From Rheinheimera pleomorphica (GTDB taxonomy: Bacteria; Pseudomonadota; Gammaproteobacteria; Enterobacterales; Alteromonadaceae): a DNA stretch of 64,000 nucleotides. The DNA lies in the NCBI RefSeq assembly GCF_011634895.1, contig NZ_SIRR01000032.1, positions 45,509-109,508 on the forward strand. The letters are read 5' to 3'. The position numbers and the translations under genes were made by a program. The notes below the pieces were generated by a model, which had not been told where the DNA came from, made no database searches, and was given only the letters and a program-made list of their open reading frames with translations. Positions 25,767-33,109 of this stretch are shown here, piece by piece. Numbering within the stretch: position 1 is the stretch's first letter; every line of letters starts with the position of its first letter.

Positions 25767-26538
25767 GCCCACCGAGCTGACGACACAACAGGCGCTGCGC
25801 TACAGCCGGCACTTAATGCTACCGGCACTGGATTTTCGCGGCCAGGAGGCATTGCTGGCAAGCTCGGTGCTGCTGATTGGTATGGGCGGCTTAGGCTGTG
25901 CGGCGGCGCCTTATTTAGTCGCCAGTGGCGTGGGTAATATAACGTTGGTTGATGACGATACCATTGACCGCAGTAACTTACAGCGGCAGATATTATACCG
26001 TGAGGCCGATATTGGCCTAAGCAAAGCACAGCAGGCCGCGGCGAGCCTGGGCCAGCTCAATGCTGACATTACTCTTGACGCTCTGCAGCAACGTTTAAGC
26101 GCAGCAGACTTAGCCGCGCTGGTGCCGCAGTATTCGCTGGTACTGGATTGCACTGATAACCTCGACACCCGCAATGCCATCAATGCGGCTTGTGTGAAGG
26201 CTAAAGTACCGTTGGTATCGGGCGCGGCTATCCGTTTTGAAGGCCAGGTTGCCAGCTTTAGCATGCAGGGTAAGGATGCTTGTTATCATTGCCTAAGCCA
26301 ACTATTTGGTGAGCAACAACTTAGCTGTATGGAAGCGGGAATTTTAAGCCCGGTGGTCGGTGTTATCGGCGTGATGCAGGCGCTGGAAGCGGTAAAAATT
26401 CTCGCTGGCGTTGGTACCCCCTTGTATGGCAAGTTACAGCTGTTTGATGGTTTAACCAGCCAGTGGCGCCAGTTTAACTTAATAAAAGATCCCGCTTGCA
26501 GCGTCTGTGGCGGCAGTCAAACTAACCCGGCGCAATAA
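25750..26538 (+). CDS. moeB: MoeB/ThiF-family adenylyltransferase
   Basis: The 262-residue protein is an E1-like enzyme: RYSRHLMLPALDFRGQEALL start, ATP site LLIGMGGLGCAAAPYLVASGVGNITLVDDDTIDRSNLQRQILY, DCTDNLDTRNAINAACV, two CxxC pairs (CYHCLSQ and CSVCGG) for structural zinc, and GILSPVVGVIGVMQALEAVKILAG. It activates the C-terminus of MoaD (or ThiS) by adenylation. In a window rich in molybdoenzyme genes, MoeB of molybdopterin synthesis is the more likely role, but ThiF cannot be excluded from sequence alone. Confidence 0.8.
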   Translation: MTTPTKPTELTTQQALRYSRHLMLPALDFRGQEALLASSVLLIGMGGLGCAAAPYLVASGVGNITLVDDDTIDRSNLQRQILYREADIGLSKAQQAAASLGQLNADITLDALQQRLSAADLAALVPQYSLVLDCTDNLDTRNAINAACVKAKVPLVSGAAIRFEGQVASFSMQGKDACYHCLSQLFGEQQLSCMEAGILSPVVGVIGVMQALEAVKILAGVGTPLYGKLQLFDGLTSQWRQFNLIKDPACSVCGGSQTNPAQ

Positions 26539-26560
26539 AGAACAATAAAGGACAATAGCT

Positions 26561-27055
26561 ATGCTGTTTAACATCATCAGTCTGTTAGTGGTTGTGCTGA
26601 CATCTTCTATGGCTGTGGCTGATACGGTGTATGTAGTGCGCCATGCTGAAAAACACGCCGAGGGCAAAGATCCGGCGCTCACCGCCTGTGGTCAGGCGCG
26701 CGCCGAAGCACTGGCGAGCAGTTTGGCCGGCGTTAAACTGGCCGCTGTTTACGCTACGCCCTATCAGCGTACCCGGCAAACGGCCGCGGCGGTGGCGAAA
26801 CAGCAACAGCTTGATATCACGCAGTACGATCCACGTCAGCCAGAGGTTTTGCTCGCGCAGTTAAAAACGCAAACCATGCCGGTATTGGTGGTAGGGCACA
26901 GTAATACGGTGCCTGAGTTAGTTGAGTTGTTAAGCGGTATCGCCATGGCACCACTGACCGAGCAAGACTACGACTTGTTGTATCAGGTTAAACTGACCAC
27001 GCCGGCCAGTGTTAACATCAGCCGGCAGAGTTTTCGCTGTCAACAAGTTGAATAA
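26561..27055 (+). CDS. Exported histidine phosphatase family protein
   Basis: The 164-residue product starts with a signal peptide (MLFNIISLLVVVLTSSMAVA) and then the phosphohistidine motif VYVVRHAEKH (RHA variant of RHG). It continues with ALTACGQARAEALASSL, ATPYQRTRQTAAAVA and VLVVGHSNTVPELVELL, which supplies the second catalytic histidine. It is a small branch-2-like phosphatase located in the periplasm. Substrate unknown. AAAGGAC precedes the ATG. Confidence 0.8.
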   Translation: MLFNIISLLVVVLTSSMAVADTVYVVRHAEKHAEGKDPALTACGQARAEALASSLAGVKLAAVYATPYQRTRQTAAAVAKQQQLDITQYDPRQPEVLLAQLKTQTMPVLVVGHSNTVPELVELLSGIAMAPLTEQDYDLLYQVKLTTPASVNISRQSFRCQQVE

Positions 27056-27143
27056 AGCGGCTATGCATTATTACGGTGTGTAGTTGGCAACCAAAGCGCT
27101 GGCCGGGTGTTTTTGCTTAGCATCTTTTATTAACAAAACCAGG

Positions 27144-27172
27144 TTGGTTTTTCTGTTCACTATCGGTATACT
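27144..27172 (+). promoter_or_regulatory. Sigma-70 promoter of the rsgA leader region
   Basis: TTGGTT (27144-27149) and TATACT (27167-27172) are separated by 17 bp. The predicted start near 27179 would give a leader of about 228 nt before rsgA, containing a short ORF and two hairpins. Confidence 0.6.
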
Positions 27173-27206
27173 TTTGTGCGTTATTTAGCCTAAGAAGGAT
27201 AATTTG

Positions 27207-27248
27207 ATGATTGTTGCAATTACCCACCCGGCGAAGGCTGCGGCGTAA
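27207..27248 (+). CDS. Putative 13-residue leader peptide upstream of rsgA
   Basis: An ATG at 27207, preceded by AAGAAGGAT at a good distance, opens the short frame MIVAITHPAKAAA ending in TAA at 27246-27248. It lies about 30 bases after a good promoter and 158 bases before rsgA, with two hairpins in between. The placement resembles upstream ORFs that control a downstream gene by translation. I know of no described peptide with this sequence, and the codons show no obvious run of one amino acid. Confidence 0.45.
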   Translation: MIVAITHPAKAAA

Positions 27249-27284
27249 GTAAAACTTTTACCTTTTTGCCTTAACCTGCCTTTG

Positions 27285-27330
27285 CCCGGTGTCTGCTGAC
27301 CGGGAACTCTGCTAACCGCTTAATACGGTT
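27285..27330 (+). promoter_or_regulatory. Two hairpins in the rsgA leader
   Basis: CCCGGT (27285-27290) pairs with ACCGGG (27299-27304), and AACCG (27314-27318) with CGGTT (27326-27330). Neither is followed by a T-run. They lie between the short leader ORF and rsgA, so translational or attenuation-like control is possible. Confidence 0.4.
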
Positions 27331-27406
27331 ACCTTAGTCTTATTCCAGAGCTCCTAACCATTTTTACTGTGCGCGCAGTGCTTCACTGTGGGCAGAAGGA
27401 AATGAC

Positions 27407-28447
27407 ATGAACTTACCCTCAACATTACAACACCTGGGGTGGCAGGCTTTTTTTCAACAACAACTTACGTTGCAGGAATTTGAACACTGCATTATCGCCC
27501 GGGTTACGGCACATCACCGCAGTGGCTATGAGCTGATAACACTACAGGGCCCGTGCCGTTTAATGGCCAGCACCACGTTGCCGCCGATAACCATTGGCGA
27601 TTGGCTGCTGTTAGATGCCGCTGGCGGTTTTATCCGGCTGCTAAGCAGAAAGTCGTTGTTTAAACGTAAAGCCGCGGGTAGCCAGCTGGCCGAGCAACTT
27701 ATTGCTGCTAACGTCGATACGCTGATTATTGTCTGCTCGTTAAACCATGACTTTAATTTAAGCCGGATAGAGCGCTACCTCACCCTGGCGCACGACGCTG
27801 GTGCCGAGCCGTTACTGGTATTAACCAAGATGGACCTATGCGCCGATGTCGACGCCTTTTTGCAGCAGGTTAAACAGCTGGACGCCATGCTGATGGTCGA
27901 GGTTGTTAATGCGCTTGATGCCAGTTGCAGCAGTACCTTGCAGCACTGGTGTAAAGCTGGTAACACCTTAGCGGTGGTGGGGTCTTCTGGTGTCGGTAAA
28001 TCGACGTTAGTGAATACCCTCACTGGCAGTGGCGGCCAAAAAACCGCAGCAATACGTGCTGACGATAGCAAAGGCCGACATACGACAACAGGGCGCTCCA
28101 TGCATTTTATTGCCGGCGGCGCCGTAGTAATTGATACACCCGGTATGCGTGAGCTGCAGCTGACAGACTGTGACGAGGGCATTCGCCGCGCGTTTGCCGA
28201 CATTGACGCCCTGGCCAGCCAATGCCGCTTCAGTGACTGTCAGCATGTTGCTGAACCAGGCTGCGCGGTACAACAGGCTATTGCGCAAGGGGTTTTAGAG
28301 GCAAGGCGATTGACCAACTACCAGAAGCTAAACGCCGAACAGGCACGCAACGGCGCATCACTGCAGCAAAAGCGCGCCCACGAGCGGCAATTTAGCAAGC
28401 TGGTAAAGTCGGTTAAATCACTTAAAGCGCAAAAATACCGCGATTAG
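27407..28447 (+). CDS. rsgA: Ribosome small-subunit GTPase RsgA
   Basis: The 346-residue protein has the RsgA order: an N-terminal OB fold (about residues 25-85), a circularly permuted GTPase domain with G4 LTKMD before G1 VVGSSGVGKSTLVNTLTG and G3 DTPGMRELQL, and a C-terminal zinc knuckle CRFSDCQHVAEPGC. It acts in late 30S ribosome maturation. The long leader with a short ORF is unusual. A strong terminator follows, so the transcription unit is just the leader and rsgA. Confidence 0.93.
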   Translation: MNLPSTLQHLGWQAFFQQQLTLQEFEHCIIARVTAHHRSGYELITLQGPCRLMASTTLPPITIGDWLLLDAAGGFIRLLSRKSLFKRKAAGSQLAEQLIAANVDTLIIVCSLNHDFNLSRIERYLTLAHDAGAEPLLVLTKMDLCADVDAFLQQVKQLDAMLMVEVVNALDASCSSTLQHWCKAGNTLAVVGSSGVGKSTLVNTLTGSGGQKTAAIRADDSKGRHTTTGRSMHFIAGGAVVIDTPGMRELQLTDCDEGIRRAFADIDALASQCRFSDCQHVAEPGCAVQQAIAQGVLEARRLTNYQKLNAEQARNGASLQQKRAHERQFSKLVKSVKSLKAQKYRD

Positions 28448-28456
28448 CACAGCATA

Positions 28457-28481
28457 CGCCGCCGAAAGGCGGCGTTTTTTT
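28457..28481 (+). terminator. Rho-independent terminator of rsgA
   Basis: CGCCGCC (28457-28463) pairs with GGCGGCG (28468-28474) around a GAAA tetraloop, followed by seven Ts. Confidence 0.95.
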
Positions 28482-28625
28482 GATAGCCGCAGGCTTGGGC
28501 GATTTTACCTATTGGCCATCCGCTAATGTTAAACCTAAAAAATGGCCGAAAAAGTGAATTTAATGGCCATTCGGCCGGCAGCTTATTTGCTACAGTAGCC
28601 AAAATTAGCTGACGAAGAGGCTGTT

Positions 28626-29585
28626 ATGGTTACGGTAGGCATTATTATTTATCCGGATATTCAGGCAATAGATCTGGCCGGGGCGCTGGATTGCTTTGGT
28701 CAGGCGAACCAGGAACTGCTGGCAGCCGGGCAACAACCGTATTACCGCCAGTGTATTGTTGGCCTGAATACGGCGCCGCTGTGTGCTGAAAATGGCCTGC
28801 AATTAACCGCTCAGTACTCACTGGATAGCTGCCCTAAGCTGGACTATTTGGTTATTCCCGGTGGGGCAGGTGCCAGAAAGCTAGCGGCCAATCAGGATTT
28901 TATGCACTGGCTGTGTCAGCGCAGTATTGATACCGATAAGGTGCTATCTATCTGTACCGGTGCCTATCTGCTGGCGCACAGTGGCTTGGTTAACGGTTTG
29001 CCACTGGCAACACATTGGCGCTTTGCCGCCGATTTACAGACACGCTATCCAAAGGTGCAGGTAAACGCCACTGAGCTGTATGTTAAATCGGGCAAGTTTT
29101 ACTCGTCCGGCGGCATGACAGCGGGTATCGATTTATGTTTGGCGGTGATTGAACAAGATCTTGGCGTAGCCATTGCTCAGGCGGTCGCCCGGGAACTGGT
29201 GATGTATCTGCGCCGCAGTGGCGACCAGTCACAATATGCCAGCCCGTTAAAAATTCAACACAGTGGCGAGCAGCGTTTTATCCAATTACAACAATGGTTG
29301 CTGGCTAATTTAACTAAACCCTTAACGGTAGCCGATATGGCTGAACAAGTGGCGCTGAGCGAGCGCCAGTTTCGCCGGGTATTTCGCGAGCGGTTTGCTA
29401 TGGCGCCGGTGCAGTATCTGCAGCAACTGCGGCTGGACAAAGCCCGTAGCTTGTTGCTGTGTGACGGCTACAGCCTGCAGCGTATTTGTACTGAAGTGGG
29501 TATCAAGGACCCACGCAGCTTGATCCGGCTGTTTAATATCGCTTTTGGCTGCACCCCCGGTGAGTACAGGCAGCGCTTTTGTTAG
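28626..29585 (+). CDS. GlxA-type AraC-family regulator with DJ-1/PfpI domain
   Basis: The 319-residue protein has an N-terminal DJ-1/PfpI-like domain (VGIIIYPDIQAIDLAGALDCFGQAN, LSICTGAYLLAHSGLVNGLPLATHW with the nucleophile-elbow cysteine) and a C-terminal AraC double helix-turn-helix (LTVADMAEQVALSERQFRRVFRERFAMAPVQYLQQLRLDKARSLLL). This is the usual GlxA design, in which the first domain senses a small molecule. The regulated genes are not evident; the DGC gene downstream is on the opposite strand. Confidence 0.88.
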   Translation: MVTVGIIIYPDIQAIDLAGALDCFGQANQELLAAGQQPYYRQCIVGLNTAPLCAENGLQLTAQYSLDSCPKLDYLVIPGGAGARKLAANQDFMHWLCQRSIDTDKVLSICTGAYLLAHSGLVNGLPLATHWRFAADLQTRYPKVQVNATELYVKSGKFYSSGGMTAGIDLCLAVIEQDLGVAIAQAVARELVMYLRRSGDQSQYASPLKIQHSGEQRFIQLQQWLLANLTKPLTVADMAEQVALSERQFRRVFRERFAMAPVQYLQQLRLDKARSLLLCDGYSLQRICTEVGIKDPRSLIRLFNIAFGCTPGEYRQRFC

Positions 29586-29637
29586 GGCTAATTAAGTTGA
29601 TAATGACCGATAAAGCGTAAGTAATCTGCCTTGGCGG

Positions 29638-30012
29638 CTATGTTGCTTTTGGCAGGATATCGCTGTGTACCATTTGCAGCAGTTTATAGGCGTCGCTTAA
29701 ATCACAGTTTTCATGGTCGCGTTTTTTATAGCCCAGTGTGGTCAGTTCTATATGCCAGGTGGGCACTACGTCTACTGTGGCCAGGGTTTGTTTTACGCAG
29801 TTAAGCGGGCAGCCATCTATTGCCAGTATTGGCCGGCCGGACTGGGCCACTTTTACCAGCGGCTTTACTTTGCCGCCAACCCCGGCAATGCAGGACATTT
29901 GTGCTGAGCCTTCGCGGTCAAGCACTACGGCTAAGTCATTGGCCAGTTGGGCAACGTTTGAGCAGCCGGAGCAGGCATACACCAGCGGTTTGTCTTGGTA
30001 GTCGGTGTTCAT
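29638..30012 (-). CDS. DGC-domain putative zinc-binding protein
   Basis: The 124-residue protein carries cysteines in a DGC-domain arrangement: YACSGCSNVAQLAND, SCIAGVGG and IDGCPLNCVKQTL. Such proteins are predicted to bind zinc and are often found near anaerobic respiratory genes, but their role is unknown. The gene has one of the clearest promoters in the window: an exact FNR palindrome, an exact NarL 7-2-7 site and a TACACT -10. That points to anaerobic, nitrate-controlled expression and a role linked to nitrate or NO metabolism. Confidence 0.75.
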   Translation of the reverse strand: MNTDYQDKPLVYACSGCSNVAQLANDLAVVLDREGSAQMSCIAGVGGKVKPLVKVAQSGRPILAIDGCPLNCVKQTLATVDVVPTWHIELTTLGYKKRDHENCDLSDAYKLLQMVHSDILPKAT

Positions 30013-30044
30013 ACTGGGCTCCGTTGTTGTAGAGATATTTACCC

Positions 30045-30085
30045 AGTGTAAAAGCTGTTGCAGCTGGCGGCTTGATATAAATCAA
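30045..30085 (-). promoter_or_regulatory. FNR-dependent promoter of the DGC gene
   Basis: TTGATATAAATCAA (30072-30085) is an exact FNR consensus. On the minus strand a TACACT -10 (30045-30050) lies 21 bp downstream, the class II FNR spacing. The gene starts at 30012. Confidence 0.88.
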
Positions 30086-30099
30086 AGCCGCCGCAGCCT

Positions 30100-30115
30100 T
30101 ACCTCTTCAGGGGTA
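30100..30115. promoter_or_regulatory. NarL 7-2-7 site upstream of the DGC gene
   Basis: TACCTCT-TC-AGGGGTA fits the NarL/NarP consensus (TACYYMT inverted with two bases between) in both heptamers. Its centre is 29 bp upstream of the FNR site centre. Confidence 0.85.
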
Positions 30116-30160
30116 AATTGGCACAACGACACAAGGTAGGGGGGATTTAAATAGCGTCGG

Positions 30161-30250
30161 TTGCAATTCCCGCTATGCTCGCCACAGCAACTCGCCCTAC
30201 TGCCTGCGGCAGGGCTCAGACACTCTGTGGCTGCGCTATCGGGATTCCAA
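30161..30250. repeat. Long imperfect palindrome
   Basis: The left arm TTGCAATTCCCGCTATG... and the right arm ...CGCTATCGGGATTCCAA are imperfect inverted copies, with CCACAG/CTGTGG next and an inner CTGCC-TGC-GGCAG stem. The whole 90 bases could fold into one hairpin. It lies just after nnrS on the minus strand and may act as a terminator or be a mobile palindromic repeat. No second copy is visible in the window. Confidence 0.6.
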
Positions 30251-30284
30251 CCTCGCTTCGAGAGTAAGCTTCTGCATTCAAATG

Positions 30285-31487
30285 TTAGCCTGGCCGGCCA
30301 TCTGGCCTGGGGGTGGTGAGCACCGGAAAATACACCAGCACGTAAAGCGCATAGGCCAACACCCAGCCGCCGACACCCAACCACAGCCATTGCATGGTTT
30401 GCGCTGGCCACAGCCAAATGAATATCGTGCGGCTAATGGCGGCTGCCAATACCAGCAAAAACGCCAGTGACATCACCGCATGTGGCTTTAACAGGCGGCC
30501 ACTGTGGCCTAAGGATACCCGCGCCATCATGCTTAAAATCATGCTGCCCATGGCGCCAGCGGTTAACGCATGCAGTGCAACACTGTTGCTGATATTCACG
30601 CCGGCGTAGCGGGCACTGTAAAGCGCCAGGCCAAGCGGTATGCACCAATAGGCGACATGCAGTGACCACAATAGCGGTACCTTTAGCGTGAGCCAGATTT
30701 TCCAGCGCAGGCAGCGCAGGCCAAGCAGCAGGGCACTTAAACCAAATAAACTGCTGATCGCCAGTGGCGGCAGGTATGGCGTCAGGGCAAAAAAGTGTAA
30801 GACAAAAATCAGCCACAAGGATGCCAGCGCCGCGCGATCCAGCCAGACAATAGCCTCGACCTTTTTGGTTTGGGTGCCATTGGCGGTAAACATCGGCAAT
30901 ACGCGGCCGCCGACAATCGCCATTAGCAGGGTGATAAGCCACACCGCATTCTGGCTACCCAGTTGCACCAGTTCATAGCGCGATGTTGCTACGCCGACAT
31001 ACATCAGTAAGTTGCAGGCTGTCAGTAACAATAACACCGGAATAAAAAACAGGTTGCGCTGCTGGCCGGTTTTAATCAGCGGTATGGCCAGCAAATAAGC
31101 GCATAGCGGTAAAAAGCTTAAATCTACAGCCGCCACCAGATACAGCGGCAAACCCTGGCCAAATAGCAGCAATAACCGGCCAGCCAGCCATAGCAGGCTG
31201 ATAAACAATAAGCTTTTGCCATGCGGTGCACGTAGCCCGGTCCAGTTTTGTACTGCGGTGAGCAAAAAGCCAATCACAATGGCGCTGACAAAACCAAACA
31301 ACATTTCATGGCTATGCCAAAACAACACATTGGCAAAGGGGGTTAGCTGAAGCTGGCCAGCCAGCGTCAGGCCCCACAGCAGCATGGCGATGGCGCTAAA
31401 AGCGGCACCAAATAAAAACATTGGCCGAAACGCCTGGCGTAGCAGGGGTAACAGCTTTTGCTCAGTAGCCAGATCGGTTATTTGCAT
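30285..31487 (-). CDS. nnrS: NnrS family haem-copper membrane protein
   Basis: The 400-residue protein has about twelve membrane segments and the NnrS pattern: PLLRQAFRPMFLFGAAFSAIAML, FWHSHEMLFGFVSAIVIGFLLTAVQNWTG, GGRVLPMFTANGT and ALHALTAGAMGSMILSMMARVSLGHSGR. The histidines in HSHEM, LHALT and GHSGR are conserved. NnrS protects against NO stress and is regulated with denitrification genes in many bacteria. The start overlaps the stop of the upstream narK-type gene by ten bases, so the two form one operon. Confidence 0.9.
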   Translation of the reverse strand: MQITDLATEQKLLPLLRQAFRPMFLFGAAFSAIAMLLWGLTLAGQLQLTPFANVLFWHSHEMLFGFVSAIVIGFLLTAVQNWTGLRAPHGKSLLFISLLWLAGRLLLLFGQGLPLYLVAAVDLSFLPLCAYLLAIPLIKTGQQRNLFFIPVLLLLTACNLLMYVGVATSRYELVQLGSQNAVWLITLLMAIVGGRVLPMFTANGTQTKKVEAIVWLDRAALASLWLIFVLHFFALTPYLPPLAISSLFGLSALLLGLRCLRWKIWLTLKVPLLWSLHVAYWCIPLGLALYSARYAGVNISNSVALHALTAGAMGSMILSMMARVSLGHSGRLLKPHAVMSLAFLLVLAAAISRTIFIWLWPAQTMQWLWLGVGGWVLAYALYVLVYFPVLTTPRPDGRPG

Positions 31488-32806
31488 GTGTTGTCCTCGA
31501 GCTCAGAAGTGTCATCATCAAGTAAGAAATTATTGCTGCGCGCCTGTGCCAGTCGTTGCTGATATTGTGCGGCCTGATTGGCAAAAAACATGGTGATCAT
31601 ACACAGCGCCAGCACACCGTATAAGATCATAAAACAACCGGTGACTATGCCCAGCACATCCTGTGCTACGCCAAATAAAATGGGTAAGGTGCAACCGCCT
31701 AAAGCGCCAATGGCAGCAACAAAGCCACCGGCGCTGCCCATATGCTGTGGGTAGTAGTCGTGAATCACTTTGTACACACTGGCACGGCCAAAGCCCTGTG
31801 CTACGCCGATGATAAAAATCAGTAAGGTAAACCACCAGACATTAACGCCAATTTCCAGCCTAACGTCTTTGTGCAAACCATGAATAATCAGCGTTGTTGG
31901 CGGGTAACTTAAAAAAAACAGGCAGACAATGCAGACCCAGAATACGCTCCAGTTTACCGCCCGGCCGCCATAGCGATCGGCAAACCAGCCACCCAACGCC
32001 CTGACCATGCTGGAGGTGGCAACAAAGAACAAGGTAAAGGCCATCGCCTGCTGCGCATCCATAGCATAGGCCTGCATATAGTACTGTGGCAGCCACAGCA
32101 GCAGGGCTAAAAAGCTACCAAATACAAAGTAGTAATATAGCGAAAAGCGCCAGATGCGCGCGTCACTGCAAAGCTGGCGCAGGCTAAGTGCTTGGTGTTT
32201 GGCGGGGCTGAACGGCGGCGGCTCTTTTGGCGCCAGCAAGACAAACAGCAGGCTGATCAGCAGCATGCCACCGGCATATAAAGGCCCGACCCATTGCCAG
32301 CCAGCATGGTTAATGGCCAGTGGTACCAGCACAAAGGTAATGGCTACACCGGCATTGCCAACACCAAATATGCCCAGTGCCCGGCCCTGACGGCTGGAAG
32401 CAAACCACTGGCTGACATAACGCACACCAAAGGTAAAAGACACACCGCTAATACCAAACCACAGTCCCAGCCATAAATAACCGCTATAGCTATCCACCGT
32501 TGGCAGCAGCAACAAGGCCGGTATCACCGCCAGCATTTGGTATAGCCACAACAGCCTTGCACTGACACGGTCAGCAAGGATCCCCAGCGGTATACGTAAT
32601 AGCGCACCGGTTAAAATAGGCGCAGCTAATAAAAAGCCGTATTCGGTCGCGCTAAGCTCAAGTTGTTGCTGTAGCTGCAGCCCCATAACTGCATACAGTG
32701 TCCAGACTGAAAAACAGGCAGCAAAAGCCAGCGTCGCCAGCAATAACGCCCGGTTAGCACCGTTTAGCGTGGCCTGACTCAGGCTGGTGGCAGCAGGTGG
32801 CGGCAT
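31478..32806 (-). CDS. narK: NarK-type nitrate/nitrite transporter (MFS)
   Basis: The 442-residue protein has twelve membrane helices and nitrate-porter features: FSVWTLYAVMGLQLQQQLELSATEYGFLLAAPILTGALLRIPLGILADRVSAR at the start, and the two nitrate signature regions GNAGVAITFVLVPLAI and GFVAAIGALGGCTLPILFGVAQD. It belongs to the NarK1-like branch, often described as nitrate/proton symporters. It forms an operon with nnrS. A 15-bp palindrome AGAGG-GTGTA-CCTCT (32873-32887) lies upstream, but I see no FNR site. Confidence 0.88.
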   Translation of the reverse strand: MPPPAATSLSQATLNGANRALLLATLAFAACFSVWTLYAVMGLQLQQQLELSATEYGFLLAAPILTGALLRIPLGILADRVSARLLWLYQMLAVIPALLLLPTVDSYSGYLWLGLWFGISGVSFTFGVRYVSQWFASSRQGRALGIFGVGNAGVAITFVLVPLAINHAGWQWVGPLYAGGMLLISLLFVLLAPKEPPPFSPAKHQALSLRQLCSDARIWRFSLYYYFVFGSFLALLLWLPQYYMQAYAMDAQQAMAFTLFFVATSSMVRALGGWFADRYGGRAVNWSVFWVCIVCLFFLSYPPTTLIIHGLHKDVRLEIGVNVWWFTLLIFIIGVAQGFGRASVYKVIHDYYPQHMGSAGGFVAAIGALGGCTLPILFGVAQDVLGIVTGCFMILYGVLALCMITMFFANQAAQYQQRLAQARSNNFLLDDDTSELEDNTCK

Positions 32807-32978
32807 AACAAAACATCCGGCAAACAGTATTACTGCTTAGTGTAACGCCAAAGCCGGAGGCTGCTGCAACGAAGAGGGTGTACCTCTGACGCGCCGGCAG
32901 CGTCTTGCGGCGGTTAGCGCTTTAGCCAAAGTGGGTATAAGTGGCAGCCAGGCCTGGTGTTGGTGGCAAAGATGCGGC

Positions 32979-33073
32979 TACCTATAAAGTGGTATCTGCT
33001 TGTTTTAGTGAATAAAATTGCCTTTCTGGCTTTGTTTTATATCAATGATTTTGCCCAGCAGCCTCTCTACACT
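32979..33073 (+). promoter_or_regulatory. NarL/FNR promoter of the second narK gene
   Basis: The order is a NarL-type 7-2-7 site TACCTATAAAGTGGTA (32979-32994), an FNR site TTGTT-TTAT-ATCAA with one mismatch (33032-33045), and a TACACT -10 (33068-33073) 22 bp further. Centre-to-centre distance from NarL to FNR is 52 bp, almost the same as at narG. Confidence 0.82.
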
Positions 33074-33109
33074 GGCCAAAGTGAAACAATAAATCCTGTG
33101 GAGGATGTT

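Noticed and set aside
32873..32887. Palindrome AGAGG-GTGTA-CCTCT upstream of narK as a NarL site
   Set aside because: The heptamers face outward, not in the 7-2-7 inverted order, so I only note it as a possible operator.
32957..33109. Upstream extension of the narK2 protein
   Set aside because: It would place coding sequence across the FNR site and -10 box, while ATG 33110 has a strong ribosome binding site.
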